Origin: Sambucus nigra
Taxonomy: Eukaryota; Streptophyta; Magnoliopsida; Dipsacales; Adoxaceae
Length of the DNA: 64,000 nt
Assembly: GCA_949130495.1 (NCBI GenBank)
Contig: OX422222.1
Span: 275,580,109 to 275,644,108 of the forward strand
Reading direction: 5' to 3'
Part shown: positions 13,226 through 27,590 of the stretch, in pieces
Numbering within the stretch: the stretch's first letter is position 1
How the letters are laid out: every line of letters begins with the position of its first letter
Notes under the pieces: model-generated
Databases searched by the model: none
Told to the model about the DNA's origin: nothing
Seen by the model: only the letters and a program-made list of their open reading frames with translations
Program-made: the position numbers and the translations under genes

Positions 13226-13615
13226 TATAGGTGGTAAAATTCTACAAATAACAATCAACACAAATAGAGCCGAGCAGAATTGAAGTAAATCACAATCACA
13301 CATAAGAACATAATGTATATGGTTCGACAATGTGCTTATGTCCACAAAGTGTCTCTCTATTTATAAATCTTGTTCTGATATGATTGTTACATGCCCTTTT
13401 ATCTTGGGTAAGTGCTACATTTATATATAAAAGAAAAGAGTTTGTGCTATGCAATAATCCTTAACCGTAGATAGTTATCCAACCTAATCACCAATATCTA
13501 ATCTCGAGATTTACCTAAGTGGGTATCAACCGTCTTTATCTATTTAATGTGAAATGTTCGACACGATCAATGGACAAATGTCTTTCCTTAAAGTGAGGAT
13601 GAATTATCCCCCATA
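13226..13615 (-). repeat. 3' LTR of the old Tat element
   Basis: Aligns with 36804-37193: shared stretches include AATTCTACAAATAACAATCA near the start, GATAGTTATCCAACCT in the middle and GAATTATCCCC / GAGTTATCCCC at the end. In the element's own direction it would begin TGTCGGGGATAA (best preserved in the right copy). The ends are approximate. Confidence 0.75.
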
Positions 13616-14124
13616 ATTTCCTCAAAATCTTTGCATCTAATTGAGAATGCAAAGGTTTGTTTTATCTTCTAATTGGATCCTGATCGAGACTACTAATAAT
13701 TCTTGGGAATCCACAAATGCTATAGTCAAAGGGTATAGGTGACACTTTTGTTGAAATGTTAAACTTTGCATTCTTCCAGTTAATTTTTTGAGTGGAATTT
13801 TGGTAATATTCCCCAATTTTTATCGGTAGGATGGTAAACAGACAACTGATAACCCAATGGATGATTGCGTGTGCATGCTGTCATTTAGGGGCATGCTAGT
13901 AAATGATGAACTTTTCCTCATGAATAGGACCAACCCCCTAACATCCCTTATACATTAATTTGTTTCATTACCCCTCATTTTCATCTTCAAGTTCAAGAGC
14001 AACAGATTTCAGTTGCATCTCCATTGTTTATAAGTACCCCTTTCTCTCTTTCGATCCTCATTTATTGCAATTTCATCAAAAGATTCTTCCTTCCCCTTCT
14101 CATTCTTTGTCGTATTACTCTAAA

Positions 14125-16750
14125 ATGGTTTATGTTATAAATGAGAACATTATAGAGGATTTTATATTCCGTTATATCCCTAAATGGGTGATGGTTGAGT
14201 TTTATTTAGTCCCTTTAAACTACTACAACATTAATGGGAGGCATTTGTTATTTTCCCAATTCGTGGCCAAGGTTGGGATCATTTTCCCTCAACCGATTAT
14301 TCCTTGTGTTTTGTCAATTTTTTTAAATTAGTGCCTTTCCAATGTTCTCCCAATACTTGTAGAATCATTAATGGATTTAACATGAACAATGAACTGTATG
14401 GAACCCAACTTGGGATCCTTGAGATACGCTATTGTTACATGTGGGTGAAATCAAATAAGGGTATTTATTACTTAAAAGATGTGAGGGATGAAGGAGTTCT
14501 TATAGTTAACATGAAAGACTCTAATAATGAGTACTGGTCTCACGAGTTTATAGTTAAGGATTGAGACCATTTTCCAATTCTAGAGGGTGGTCATCCATAT
14601 AGGGGACCTAAGTTCCCCAGGTATGGTTATAAAATATGTCAAGCTTAGTTTTGACATGATTTTCTTTAACTAATTTTTCTTTGACTTCTCCATCTTCAGC
14701 CTATTCTCATATTCTATTTTTTTATGTACATATCATCATAAGAAGAAAGAACCCAAGCCCAAAGACATTAATTTTATTGACTTGAAAAAGGCTTGGTCGC
14801 TCAAATAACCTTTGACATGTATTAATTATCCTAGTCGACTTAACTTTTTCTGTCCTATACCTCCACCAAAACATCGTTTATTGTACACCCAGTTGATAGG
14901 GAACAAGCAATTCCTAAAGGCCTTATCGAGAACGAGCCTTCATCAATGGGAACTTTAGAATCTCTTGAGTTTGTTGACACCTCCACCACCATAACTGTCA
15001 CTCTCATAACTTCATAGGAAGGTATGATGCCAAAGAGGAAAATCTATAATATGATTGTAGATGTCATTTCCCTAATTTCACCAACATTTCAACCCTTCAA
15101 AAGGAAGGAGGTTGGGGGTCCTTCTGACCTACTGAATGTGGAGGATTCCCTAAGAGAGATGCATGATCATTATAGGAAGAAAAGTAAGGGAAACACAAAC
15201 CTTTCCATTTAACCAACGACCTAGAAGTTGGTTGATGCCCCTAATAATAAAGGGAAGCTCCTTATTGAGGTTTTCATGGTCAAAACTCTAGACACCAGTA
15301 TCCCTTTAGACAGGATGGTCATGCATGTTGTCCAAGAATTTTCTCTTATAAGTTTTGAACTTCTTTAGTTAAAATTTTATTGATTTAAATTCCTTGTACT
15401 AATTGTCTTCCTCTCATCCAATTGGCAGTTCGTGTTGGACTTTGTCAATCTTCTGAACATGAGGTTCAATCTAAAAAAATGAAATGATCGAGATAGGAGC
15501 ATTATTTCATGACAAAGTCCAAGGATGTTAAAGTCTCCACATAGAAGACAAAGGTCGAGCAGTTGGAGAGGGCTAGAGGAGTTTGCCCAATTTTTGGTAA
15601 TTTTGGTGTAAGCCAATACCACTACTTTTGAGATAGGATGCGATAAAGCCTTTGCTAGAACCCAGAAGAAACTAGGCATGGTCTAGAAAGATACTTTGGC
15701 AAAGGATAAGGTCCCTGATGAATCTAAATTATTCACCTAACATCATCCTAGCTTCCCTCCCAACCTGGAGGAAGAAGAAAAGGTCGCGGACGAGCCCAAG
15801 AAGGCTATCGACTAGTGCCAGGTTGTTCTAGAGAAGGAGACTCCTTATAAGTATATTATCCTAAGATGTTCCTTGTATTTTCTTGAATTTCTTTTTCGTC
15901 CCTTATATTATATTATTCTATAAGATCTTGCCCCATATTTTTGAATGTAATGAATAATTAATTTTGGCTTTATCAAATTTTATTCTTCCATTACTTTACA
16001 CTTGCTTATATTGTTGTTTGCCTTAGAATTATGAATGCAATTCTTTCATTCTTGTAGTTTGGTAATAGCTTGGACTTTGTTCCATTTGTCCAATGAAGTG
16101 AAGATGTGGACTTCATTATGAGAATTGATCATTTTTTAGTGAGATCGAACAACCTTTGTTGCTATTCATTTGGCATTGTAGAAAAAGACAAAGTTCTTAG
16201 GCGATTAGATAAACGTGGTTGTCAATATTTAGGATGAACTAGGAGAGGTCAAAAATATAGTTTGTCTTCTCTAGAATGATAACGTCTCTTTAAGAGATGA
16301 GCACGACAAGGCCAATCATAAATACAAACAAAATGAGACGATCAAACATGGTTTTCACTAAAATATCGTGAGAATAAGGTATCATTTAGAAAGGTTTCTC
16401 GTTCCATCTAGCCTGCCAGTTATGGAGGAGGTTGGATGGATGCCCTGTTTCATTTAAATTAAGAAAATAGGTAATTTACAAGAATAATTATATGAATGCT
16501 CTAGCAATTTGAAAAGTCCCTAAGTATTATTAGTTCGGGTATTAGTACTAGGTGGTTTCTCCTTTTTCTCACCTTCCCCGTGGGATCGAGGAATAATGGA
16601 TACCACCTGATTTACTCCCCATACAACTGGTGAATAACTTTCTCGTCGATCATGATAGTGATGGTGAGTTCTATCCCAATTCAAATGATGATTGACGAGA
16701 AATTATGGCTAAAGAAGTGAATCATCGAAGATGATAGGGATGCATATACC
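14125..16750 (+). pseudogene. Antisense extra ORF of the old Tat element, decayed
   Basis: From an ATG at 14125 the plus strand reads MVYVINENIIEDF, parallel to MVYIIESLEKF in the young element. After one frameshift near 14310 it continues with PNTCRIINGF and YGTQLGILEIRYCYMW, matching PNTWRIVNGV and HGTRIGIPEIMYCYRW of the young copy. A stop replaces the expected Trp codon near 14562. Fragments further on (15024-15212, and a GWMDALFHLN-like piece near 16430) fit the coiled-coil and C-terminal parts of the young copy. This is the extra ORF known from Tat-lineage elements, placed between pol and the 3' LTR on the opposite strand. Its role is unknown. The end is approximate. Confidence 0.65.
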
Positions 16751-17339
16751 ACGTTGTAAGTTCATTGTATATTTTTTAATCAGTTTCTACGATTGATCTT
16801 GTAATTAATGAATATTTTGAATAGAGTTTAAATTTTCTTCATTTTTCTTTCACACTATCCCAATTCTATTTAGGACAAGCATATGTTTTTGGTCTTGCCT
16901 TTTAGGATCGTGCTGTCACACTACTTTAGGTTTATCACCAAGTTATGGTAAGACTGTGCATGATCATTGGGCAATCCACCTGTTCAGGATTTTGTGTAAC
17001 TAATGATAGACAAACTACTTAATGCCTAGGGACGCTCCGTAGGTCATTATTTTTCCAAGGAAATTCATGACGTTAGCATGTTGTTAGTAATGAAACATGT
17101 AATTTTAAGATTATGACTAATTGTAATCACATCAATAAAATATTATTGTAATGATCTGGTCAGACATAAACAAGAAACGTTTTCATTAACATTGGCCTGC
17201 CATTTGGAACAACAAAAAAGATAATTGCATTGATCAAAATTAAATATTCAAAAAGTTTAATAGAAATGAAAAATAATTTTTTTTCATAATATCCTAAATC
17301 TTAAAACTTTGAAATAAAATTTCAAAAGCAAAACTTCCT

Positions 17340-20300
17340 AAGGTTTGATGCATTTCAAGCCCTAAGTATATCACTTCCCTCCATTGTTTTTTTATGGTAG
17401 GCCTCTTGGAGGTCACATATGATGACTTTGAATGGGCCTTCCCAGTTGGGTCCCAACATGTCATTTAATGGCCTCATCACATTGTAAATGAACTTCCTTA
17501 GTACATAGTCCCCGACCTAAAACTTCCTTGGATTGGTTCCTTTATTGTAGTTCTTTTTTAACTGTTGCTAGTAAGATGCTAATTTGATCAAGGCTTATTC
17601 CCTTTTCTCATCAGATAGGTTGATCTTAGTTTTAATGATCTCATCATTCATGTTTTCATTATCAAATGTTATTCTCATGGTCGGCAGGCCTGCTTCTAAT
17701 GGTACTATGGCCTTTATTCTTCAAGCTAAAGATAAGGGAGCTTTGAGGATCCTCCTGAGAGTCATTCGATATGACCATAAGACGCGGGGAATCCCATCCA
17801 CTGAAGAAATTTTTGATTATTTTAGCCTCTTATTCATTCCATAAAGCACTATCTTATTAGAGCCCTCTTCCTTCCTGTTGCTCTAAGGATAGGGCACTGA
17901 GTTTCAGTAGTGTTTGATGTCATGGATATTACACAAGTCTTGTAATTGTGTACTCTTAAATTTGATTCCATTGTTAGTGATAAGTGTCCTCGACACACCA
18001 AACCTGGGCATAATTTCCCTCCCAATGATCCTGATTATGTTGACGTCTCTTATATTTCCCAAAGGTTCTTCCTATATCGATTTGGTGAAGTAATCTGTGC
18101 CAACCAAGATATACTTCTTATTTTTAGGTTTTATAGGAAGTGATACCATAATGTATAACCCCCATTGTGGAAAAGGAGATGGGTTGGTCAAGGTCTTTAG
18201 GCCACTGGCTAGCTGGCGGAGTATTGATGAGAACACTTAGAATTTATTTAACTTCTTCACATGTGAGATGACTTCCTTTTGTATGTAGATTCACCAATAT
18301 CCTTCTTCTACATCTTTGAATGCAAGAGATCTTCCACCTACATGACTTTTACAAATACCCTCATGTATCCCATAGAGAACTTAGTCGACATCGCTGGTAT
18401 GCACACACTATATATATGGCCCCTTGAAGGATCTTCTATAGAGGATCCCTTTAGGGGGTAGGTAAAAATGAGTATACTTAACTCTTATCTACTGGGATAC
18501 TTTTTGATACATAGGTAATGTGTCCTTTCATAAGTATGCAATGGATGATGAGTACTTAATCAAAATTTTGTATCTTTAGGATGCTCGATTAAGCCAAATT
18601 GTCCATTTCAATCACTCTTTTGAGGTTGGAGTCAATATATAAACCCAAAGTGGCTAAGCAATTTGTGTGACTGTTATTTCCCCTAAGGAATTCGTAAACT
18701 TAAATGTGCTTGAACTTTGTGACTAAATCCTGGGCGATCTGTAGGTAGGATGACATGCATTTATCAATAAAGCTATAGTCTCCTAATATCTGATTGTATA
18801 TCAGTATTCAGTTATAATAGACATTAAGGAGACTTGCCTCCAAGGATAAAGCTTTATTCAATATAACGAGGAGATCCTCATATTCTGCTTTATTATTAGA
18901 TGTCTTAAATCCATGTCAGATTCCTTGCCCAAGGAGTGTCTTACAATTCCTACTCCTGACCTTTTCGAATTAGATGCACCATCCACATATAGGGTACATT
19001 TATAATGATGGTTACACTATTTGGTGGTTACTTGATTAGTCACTTCATCGGGTTGATGCCTTTTGTAAAATTTAATGACAAAATCTTCCAAGACTTGTCC
19101 TTTTTTATGGTTTTGGGTTGATAGCAAACCTCCTTAGTTCCATCGACCATTTATCCGTCTAGATTGGTCAGCCTTTTGAAGGACAACCTTCAACGGGAAG
19201 GAAGTTTTTACTATTTAAAAGTGTGCCCAAAAGTAATGTTTTAACTTGCATAAGGAAATCACTAATGAGTAGGATAGCTTTTCTAGCGGATATAACATTT
19301 CTAAACATCCAAAATTATTTTGCTAACATCATAGATTTGGGCATGGTTCCCTTCCATCTTGCATACCAAAACTGCACTGACTGTGTGGTCTTATAATGAG
19401 AGATACATGTAGACTAGATCAATCAAATTTGTGATTGTGAGCATGGGAGTCGGCTTAGGTGGATTTTATTTCTTTAATTGACGTTAAACATTCATCTTTC
19501 CAAGTCTCATTCTTCTCCTTCCTCAACAATTGGAATAAAGGCCAAAAAATTTCACGGGATATAGAGATGAAGCGGTTAAGTGCTTTTAACATCCCGATCA
19601 GCTTTGAACGTCCTTAATAGTTTTGAGTAAATTTATGGTTCTTATTACTTCACTCTAGTCGAGATTTTCCTCAATACCCCTCTGGCCAACTAGGTAACCC
19701 CAAAACATTCACGACTGAGTCCAAAAGAACACTTAGCTACATTTATCTTCACTCTGTAATATCTAAGGAGTTTAAATGTCTTCATCATATCTGCCATATG
19801 GTCACCCTTATGTTTTCTTTTCACAAGCATGTCATATTTATATAATTCCATGGTGTTACCTAGCTAATTCTTAAACATCTTGGTGCCATTAGTAGGTTAA
19901 TACTGAATTTTTGAGTCCAAATGGCATGACTATGTAGCAATATAGGCCAAGGGTATTCACTAAAAATGTCTTCTCTTTTCAGTATTGAATAGAGGGATTT
20001 GGTGATAGCCAGAATAAGAGTCTAAAACTCCCGTTCATTCGTGATTGGCTATGACATCAACTAATTGATCAATCTTTGGTAAGGGAAAAATGTCTTTAGG
20101 ACACACTATATTTAAGTCGATAAAGTCTATACAGAATTTTCACTTTCCATTACTCATTCTGACCACGATCGAGTTTAAGCGACATTTAAGGAATTAATCT
20201 TCCTTTATGGACATTGACTCTTGAAATTTACCTACTTCCTCTTCCAATGCATTTTCCTTTTTCGGGGTTATTCGTCATGACTTCTGTGTGATCAACAAAA

Positions 20301-20600
20301 ATGTCGGTCGGGTCTATGAGAAATCGGTAACATATTAGTTTAGGATTGAGGCAGAGCATATCATAGAAAAACCAAGAGGACACGGAAAGAAATCAACTCT
20401 TCTTTTTCGTGATTGGTGAATAAGCTTTTGATCATAGACTTTTTTTTTCCGGGTGAGTCATCAAATATGACTTCTTGTAGTGGTTCCATGACTCTGCCCC
20501 CATGGGCCACCCTTGTGCCTTCTACCTCCGGTCTTTCTTACTTTAATTTTAGGGTTATTTACATTTTTGGGTATATTTGTTCTTGTTTATTCTAGGTTGG
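17340..20600 (-). pseudogene. Old Tat pol: reverse transcriptase to integrase, decayed
   Basis: Minus-strand fragments appear in the expected order. A pre-RT linker (VIFDDSPGKKKSMIKSLFTN) lies near 20470-20400. An RT stretch (PLPKIDQLVDVIA-like) lies near 20090-20040, and a DMLVKRKHK stretch just after the YVDD box near 19835-19800. A SNNKAEYEDLL stretch of the second RNase H lies near 18900-18865. The integrase C-terminal domain (VGDYVLRKF, LGPNWEGPFKVI) lies near 17515-17410. Stops and frameshifts occur throughout, so no activity is expected. The order matches the young element's polyprotein. Confidence 0.7.
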
Positions 20601-20619
20601 GGGAGCCATTATTTTTTTG

Positions 20620-22090
<1,471 letters not shown>

Positions 22091-22225
22091 AAGGCATCTA
22101 ACCAAAAATAAAGGAGAACAAACTCACCCCAAACTACAAATAACCCTTAATTGTAATTTTGAGGGAGTGTCTCCCTCCATATTCTCTACCTTTTCTTTCT
22201 TCTTCTCCTATATAAATATGATGGC

Positions 22226-22311
22226 ATTGATAAAACATTGGCAAGTAGAATCTTGATTCCCATGTATCTCCATTGCCCCTTTGTCGGTAATGCATTTGAT
22301 CTTGTAATGGT
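22226..22311 (-). pseudogene. Old Tat protease C-terminal fragment at the nested insertion
   Basis: The minus strand reads YHYKIKCITDKGAMEIHGNQ. It aligns in position and pattern with the segment after the protease of the young element (LHQCLKFPINFGVGVVKGDQ). It abuts the target duplication at 22312-22316, which shows the young element inserted inside this gene. Confidence 0.6.
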
Positions 22312-22507
22312 AGGTGTGTTGATGTAAAAAACTAGATTACTCTAATTATTCAATCACAGATGAATAAATGAGACAAAGAATTTTAAAGTGGTTCCGCCTT
22401 GTATGAATGGCCTACGTCCACTGTTATGTTATTACTGAGTGTTTGGGAATTCTCGATTACAAGTTCTATCAAGAAATTCCGGTCCCCTTGAATGAGGGTG
22501 ATACAAG

Positions 22508-22517
22508 GTATTTATAG
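22508..22517 (-). promoter_or_regulatory. TATA-like box in the 3' LTR
   Basis: Minus strand CTATAAATAC; the identical motif is in the 5' LTR at 34290-34299. Confidence 0.5.
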
Positions 22518-22707
22518 CACTTAGGCTGTACATGAAAGGGTGATACATTAAATGATATACATATGAAAGGGTAACTCATTTAATGCTCTTCAAGCGTGTG
22601 CGTCAAGATGATAAGCATTCAATGAATAGTTGAACTGTTGATTATCTGGCAATCAATGCTGTGATCGAGATGCAACTCGAACCGCCTTAGTTGCTCGTCG
22701 TCCAAGA

Positions 22708-22790
22708 GTTCCTCGGAGCATTGGAGTTCCTCGGAGGACAAGAGTTCCTCGGAGGGTTGGTGTTCCTCAGAAGACTGGTGTTCCTCGGGG
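22708..22790. repeat. U3 tandem motif GTTCCTCGGA, about five copies
   Basis: The motif GTTCCTCGGA (with variants GTTCCTCAGA and GTTCCTCGGG) recurs every 17-20 bases. It lies upstream of the TATA-like box in the element's direction, so it may act as an enhancer, by inference. Confidence 0.7.
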
Positions 22791-22918
22791 TACACCTGTT
22801 ACTCGGAGTGAGTTTGTCGGTCGGGGGAATGATCTTCCTCGTTGCTATTGTGCCACGTAGATTGACACGTGTCTTCTTATTATTCGTCCACATCAGCATA
22901 TTAATTTTGGTATCAACA

Positions 22919-22935
22919 GAAGCCCCCAATGTTTC
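22919..22935 (-). other. Polypurine tract next to the 3' LTR
   Basis: The minus strand reads GAAACATTGGGGGCTTC directly before the LTR start TGTTGATACC. This is the expected site for plus-strand DNA priming. Confidence 0.6.
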
Positions 22936-23852
22936 ATATTTTGAACTTTGAGGAGTATGGAACATTCTTTCTCGGTATATGGCAATATTAAATGACCTTC
23001 CTGGGTTTTAGGAGCCTTTTCTTCGTATTTGAATTTCCTTCCAAATTCGCAGAATCCGCCTTTTTTGCATTTTTATAAGCGCTTCGATCTTCGTGCCCTT
23101 TTTGTCCTTTTAACCGCCGGTAGCGTAATAGTTTCTTTTTTGTAATCATTTCTTTCGCCGTTTCCCAAGGCAAAGTATTTAAGCTTCAGAGGCAATCCCA
23201 TCGTCTTCTACCGTTTCAATTTCTGCTTTGAGTTTTCTATAACTTTTCTCTCTCCTGTGCGTTCATCCCTTTCTTCGTTTGTTTGTCAACAAATCTCCTC
23301 TTTCCTGTAAGATTTTCTTCCTTCTTCTTCATTTATTTTTATTCACCATGGTTTATATTATCGAATCTCTTGAGAAGTTCCGTTCTGACTTCTCTATTCC
23401 TTCTTGGGTAACTTTGGAGAGTCTTTCTGAGCCTTCAACTTATTTTAATTTGGCTGAGGGACATTGGTTCCCTAGCCTCTTTATTGCTGAATGTGGATTT
23501 TCTTTTCCACCAAACCCTTTGTGTTTAGAGTTCTGCCAGTATTTCGATGTCATCCCTGCAAAAATAGCCCCCAACACATGGAGAATAGTTAATGGGGTAC
23601 ATAGGTTAAATCAAACTCATGGAACTCGTATAGGAATTCCTGAGATTATGTACTGTTATAGATGGGCTATTTTAGACAATGTTTTTTATTTAAAAACTAG
23701 GTTTTTGAATAGGGCCTTAGTAGTCAACCTCCCTGATGCAAACAGGGATTATTTTGAACACGGGGTAGTTATAAAAAATTGGCAACATACCCCTTTGGTT
23801 GGAGATGATGTATATGAGGGTCCCAGATGCCCCCCATATGGCAATGGGATAG

Positions 23853-23943
23853 GTTATTTTCATCTTATTTTGTTTTTGAAATTATGATTTCATTGTGTTT
23901 GACAAAATGTATGACTGATATTTCATTATGTATTTGTTTGCAG
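23853..23943 (+). other. Inferred intron 1 of the antisense gene
   Basis: Donor GGATAG|GTTATT and acceptor TTTGCAG|TTGAC, 91 bases, pyrimidine-rich before the acceptor. Joining restores one reading frame from the N-terminal domain into the SKRKTPKE segment. Confidence 0.6.
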
Positions 23944-24608
23944 TTGACAGTAAGAGAAAAACTCCAAAGGAATCAGAAGTAAATATTAAACATTTGAAAC
24001 ATATCTGGAATTTGCATCGAAGAGTTGCAGACGAGCACATCAGGTCTGCTTCATATTTGCTGCAGTACCGGAGCTACACATCATCCTTTACTGCTCGTCC
24101 TGTGGTCAGCATTAGTGACCCATTGCCAGCTTCTGAGTAATCTTCACCAGAATCTCACATTCCTCTAAGTCAGAAGATGGGCAAGAGAAGAGTTCCTGCT
24201 ATCTTCGAGGAGACTTCCTCTGCCGGGGATGGAAAGAGAAACAAGGCTGAAGTCCCAAAGGGGACAAAGAAAGTAGATGGTGCCCCTTCTATTGCTCCTC
24301 AAAAGGCTGCCGAGAAGCCCCCAGTGGCTCCAAGCAAGAAGAATGCACCTGTGAAAGTGATCCCAACCAAAAGTTCTTTGGTTGAAACTGCTGAAGTGCC
24401 AGTGAGGAGATTGAAGAAATCCTCCTCGGTCACTTTGACTGAGACCATTCCTCAGCTCCAAGCTAGTGGAGCTGGTGTTCCAACCATTATTCCCCCGAGT
24501 TCTGCGATGAGATCGGTAAATATTTGGACTATTCCTGAAGTCCAAGGGATAGAAGAAAACATGTCTAGGGATATGATTACACCCCTATCTACTCGTCACA
24601 TTGCTTCA

Positions 24609-24692
24609 GTAAGTTTCTCTTATCTTAAATTTTTCTTTCTTTACATCAATTCATGTATCTCGGCATTGACTTATTGTTACCTTCTTTTTCAG
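24609..24692 (+). other. Inferred intron 2 of the antisense gene
   Basis: Donor TTCA|GTAAGTTT and acceptor TTTTTCAG|CTGG, 84 bases. The length is a multiple of three and stop-free, so unspliced RNA would also stay in frame, but the translated intron is a hydrophobic Phe/Leu/Tyr run unlike its flanks. Confidence 0.55.
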
Positions 24693-25511
24693 CTGGTGAC
24701 TTTCTTTAACACCATAGTGAAGAAAGATGAAGCACTCAAGGCTTCTAGCTCCTCGTCTGGAGTTGAGGATGCCTTTATGGGTTTGGCCTAATCTCTGAAG
24801 GAATCCCGTCAAAAATACGACGAGGATAAGGGTGAATGGGAGAAGAAATTGACTGCGTCTGAGGCAGAGAAAGTGCAGTTGGGAACGAAGGTGAAGGACT
24901 TGAAGATAGAGAATAAAAAATACGCCGAGAAGCTCACAAGTTTTAGGGAGCTTGAGAATAAGTTGAAGTCGGCCGAGGAAGAGCTGACCCTTCTGCGAGA
25001 AGTAAATCGCCAGAAGGAGGAGGTGGAGGCCAAACTGAAAGCCACCGAGGATCTTCTATCCGAGAAGCTCTCCTCGGAGAAAATGAAGAGAAAAGCGGCT
25101 ATGAAGAAATCCTTTCGAACTGGTTAGGACAAAGGATGGGATAGGGGGGTAGCGGCAATGATGACCCAGGTCAAGTATGGAAGTTTGAAATACTTCCGAG
25201 ATGGTTGGGTTGCTGCCCTGCAGGAACTGAAGGTGAGAGAGGACTCTGAACTATTTCAACAACATCTCCCTGGTCCTCCTCCAGCTATTGAAGATGAAGA
25301 AGAGGATGAAGCTGCATCCGAGGAGTCTTCAGTGATAGTAGGTGATCAAGTCCTTGCTCCACAACCCAATCAGACAGCAACCGAGGAGATTTCTTCCTTG
25401 CCTGCTCCTCCTGAACAAGTCCCAACTTCTGCCAACCAAATTGTTGTTCCCACCGAGGAACCAAGCTCCTCGTCCCAGCCTCCCGAGAAAGTCTTGGGAG
25501 ACAAGGAAAAG

Positions 25512-25678
25512 GTGTGAAGTTGTTCGGTATTCCCTTTTATTTTCCTTTTACTTGTACTTTGTATTCTGAACAATGTACTCTTTTTGATGATATAATAAAA
25601 TCACATCTTTTTGTTCTTCTACATTGTTGATGCTCCGTCTTCTTCTTTTATTAACTCTTGCCTTCTCTTCTTTATTAG
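25512..25678 (+). other. Inferred intron 3 of the antisense gene
   Basis: Donor AAAAG|GTGTGAAG and acceptor TTTATTAG|TTTATG, 167 bases, T-rich. It removes the stop right after the donor and joins the Glu/Pro-rich segment to the next coiled-coil exon. Confidence 0.45.
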
Positions 25679-27289
25679 TTTATGACTAGAATGGAATTAC
25701 TATCTGCCAATGATACAAAACTGATGCAGCAATGCCATGAATAGTTTAAAGCTAGCCATACTGACCTGAGTGCATAAGAAATTGCTGATATCCTTGGTCA
25801 TGATGCTTCAGACCAAGCAGTGGAGGCATATCAATACTTGAAATGTCTTCTTGATCGTGCTGTAGCCAACAACGTGGCTTATTACGACAATGATCTAGGA
25901 GCTTCAATATACTTTAGAAGATCTTCAGACTTAGTACAAGGAATCAAATGCCTTGTTACATGAGGGGTATGAAAAGAAGTATCAACAGTTTTCTGTCGAG
26001 AAGGGCTACGACAAACTCCTTACTGGGTATGATGTCAGGGAGAGGACCCTAAAGGGAGAAGTTGAAGCTTGTAGACAAATTGCTGAACTGCTGCAGCAAG
26101 AGAATAATAATTTGCAGAAAGAGCTAGCACAATATAAGTCTGCAGCCTCTTCTTCAACAACGGTAATCCCAGTGACTGATGAGGGATTTTCCTTCTTAGA
26201 GGTTGAGAATGCCAAATTAAGGCAAGAGTTGGATATCCTGAGAAGGTGTGGTACTTCTACTTCTACTCGGGGATGAGGAAGAGGTTCTCGTGGGCGAGGA
26301 AGAGTTGCCCAGGATGTTGTCGAGGAACGAATTACTCCACCTGCTCGGGGTCGATCAAGAACTCCTCGTAGTATTGAAGAAGCTCGTACTCTGTCAACAT
26401 TGGAAACTCAAGCGTATTAATTGAATGCAAAAGATCGGGCTTTGTCTGAAATGTCTAAGAAAATCCAAACTCTGGAGGATCAACTTGCATCGACAAAATC
26501 TGCTCTGGATAATAAGGATGCTCTTGCCAGAAACTTTCATGAGAAGCTTGAAAAGTTGACATTTCAATTTAATAAATAGCACAGGGAGTTCTGGATCGCT
26601 GGATACAATGAAGCGTTATTTCACTTAGATGATCGTATCCAGAATGCCAATAACGAGGGTTACAAGCAAGGTTGGCTGAATGCCTTGGGCGTGCTGAAGC
26701 TCGAACAGGGGCACTACCTGTGGGATTATTATGATCCCGGGGTTCTTGACTTGCAAGTGCCACCGTATAACTTGGACATGGAATGGATCCCAGCTCGTGC
26801 GATTCCTCGGAGCTTAATTGCAAAATACCTTGGCGACAATAATCTCCATTCTCAGATCGAAGTATCTCGTCCCGAGCATCTATTGGATACTCCTTCAGTA
26901 ATGAATGTCAGAATGCTCTGAGATATTAACTTCATTAATTCTCCTCTTTGCCTAGAAGATCCTCCTGCTGGCGAGGAGCCTGTTTCAAAAGCTAAGGGAA
27001 AGAAACCAATAGAGTAGGGATCTCAATGTAATAGTTAGTACACATATGTAAATTGTAATTCGTTTTGAATTTTAATGAAAGACTTTCATTTTCTGTTTGC
27101 AAATCTGTATTGCTATTGTTTTGTGCTTGTCAAACACTTTATATTTGCGCTTGGATAATAATATTGTGTGGTTCATCGACCAACTTAGTAAAAAATTACA
27201 AGTACCAGTAAAGTTGCTCGATCACTTAACAATAAAGTAATGAGTATAAAAATGTTAAAATTTCTCCTAACCAACCAAGGATGTTAAGT

Positions 27290-27590
27290 TGAGCTCGTCG
27301 ACCAATTATAGTTAATGGGTTTTTATCCCCGACCAGCTATACTTGGTAAACTTTGTCTTTTTCATAAAATGTACCCGACCAACCAAGGTCAAAGATTTTT
27401 CCTCGTCGACCAACTACAGTTAGTGGGTTTTTAACCCCGACCAACTATACTTGGTTCAGTTTGGAATATTTGTTCTCCGATGAACTTTTATGTAATAAAC
27501 TTACTTCCCGACCAACATAAGTTGGCATTTGAGAGCATGTCTTGTTTCCCGACCAACCGAGATTGGCCTTTCATCGATCATCTTTTGTTC
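27290..27590. repeat. Degenerate palindrome cluster (CCAACTnnnnTTGG-like)
   Basis: Repeated short hairpin motifs such as GACCAACTATACTTGGT, CCAACCAAGG and GACCAACCGAGATTGG recur at 50-70 base intervals. They lead into the regular 120-bp array. Confidence 0.6.

Larger units (their letters stand above)
22317..22918 (-). repeat. 3' LTR of the young Tat element
   Basis: Nearly identical to 34099-34700, same length, TG...CA ends. It includes a five-fold GTTCCTCGGA-type repeat (about 22708-22790) and a TATA-like box (minus strand CTATAAATAC, 22508-22517). Confidence 0.95.
23348..27017 (+). pseudogene. Spliced antisense extra gene of the young Tat element
   Basis: The start is chosen at CACCATGG (ATG 23348), a good plant context. 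Coding stretches join across three GT-AG introns that I infer: 23853-23943, 24609-24692 and 25512-25678. The first joins cleanly in phase, the other two at codon borders. Translation starts MVYIIESLEKF and continues through a folded N-terminal region (about 200 residues, matching the plant gypsy-type 'putative transposase' domain family). A Ser/Pro/Lys-rich linker, long coiled coils (about 24850-25120 and 25950-26250, 26430-26570) and a C-terminal YKQGWLNALGVLKLEQG region follow. The natural stop is TAG at 27015. About ten in-frame stops (for example 24138, 24789, 25125, 26274, 26418, 26577, 26919) and one frameshift near 25910 break it. Function unknown; such ORFs are known from Tat elements. 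Confidence 0.75.

Noticed and set aside
22691..22951. Leu/Gly-rich repeat protein (also at 34473-34748)
   Set aside because: Reading of the U3 tandem motif in both LTRs; no independent evidence of coding.
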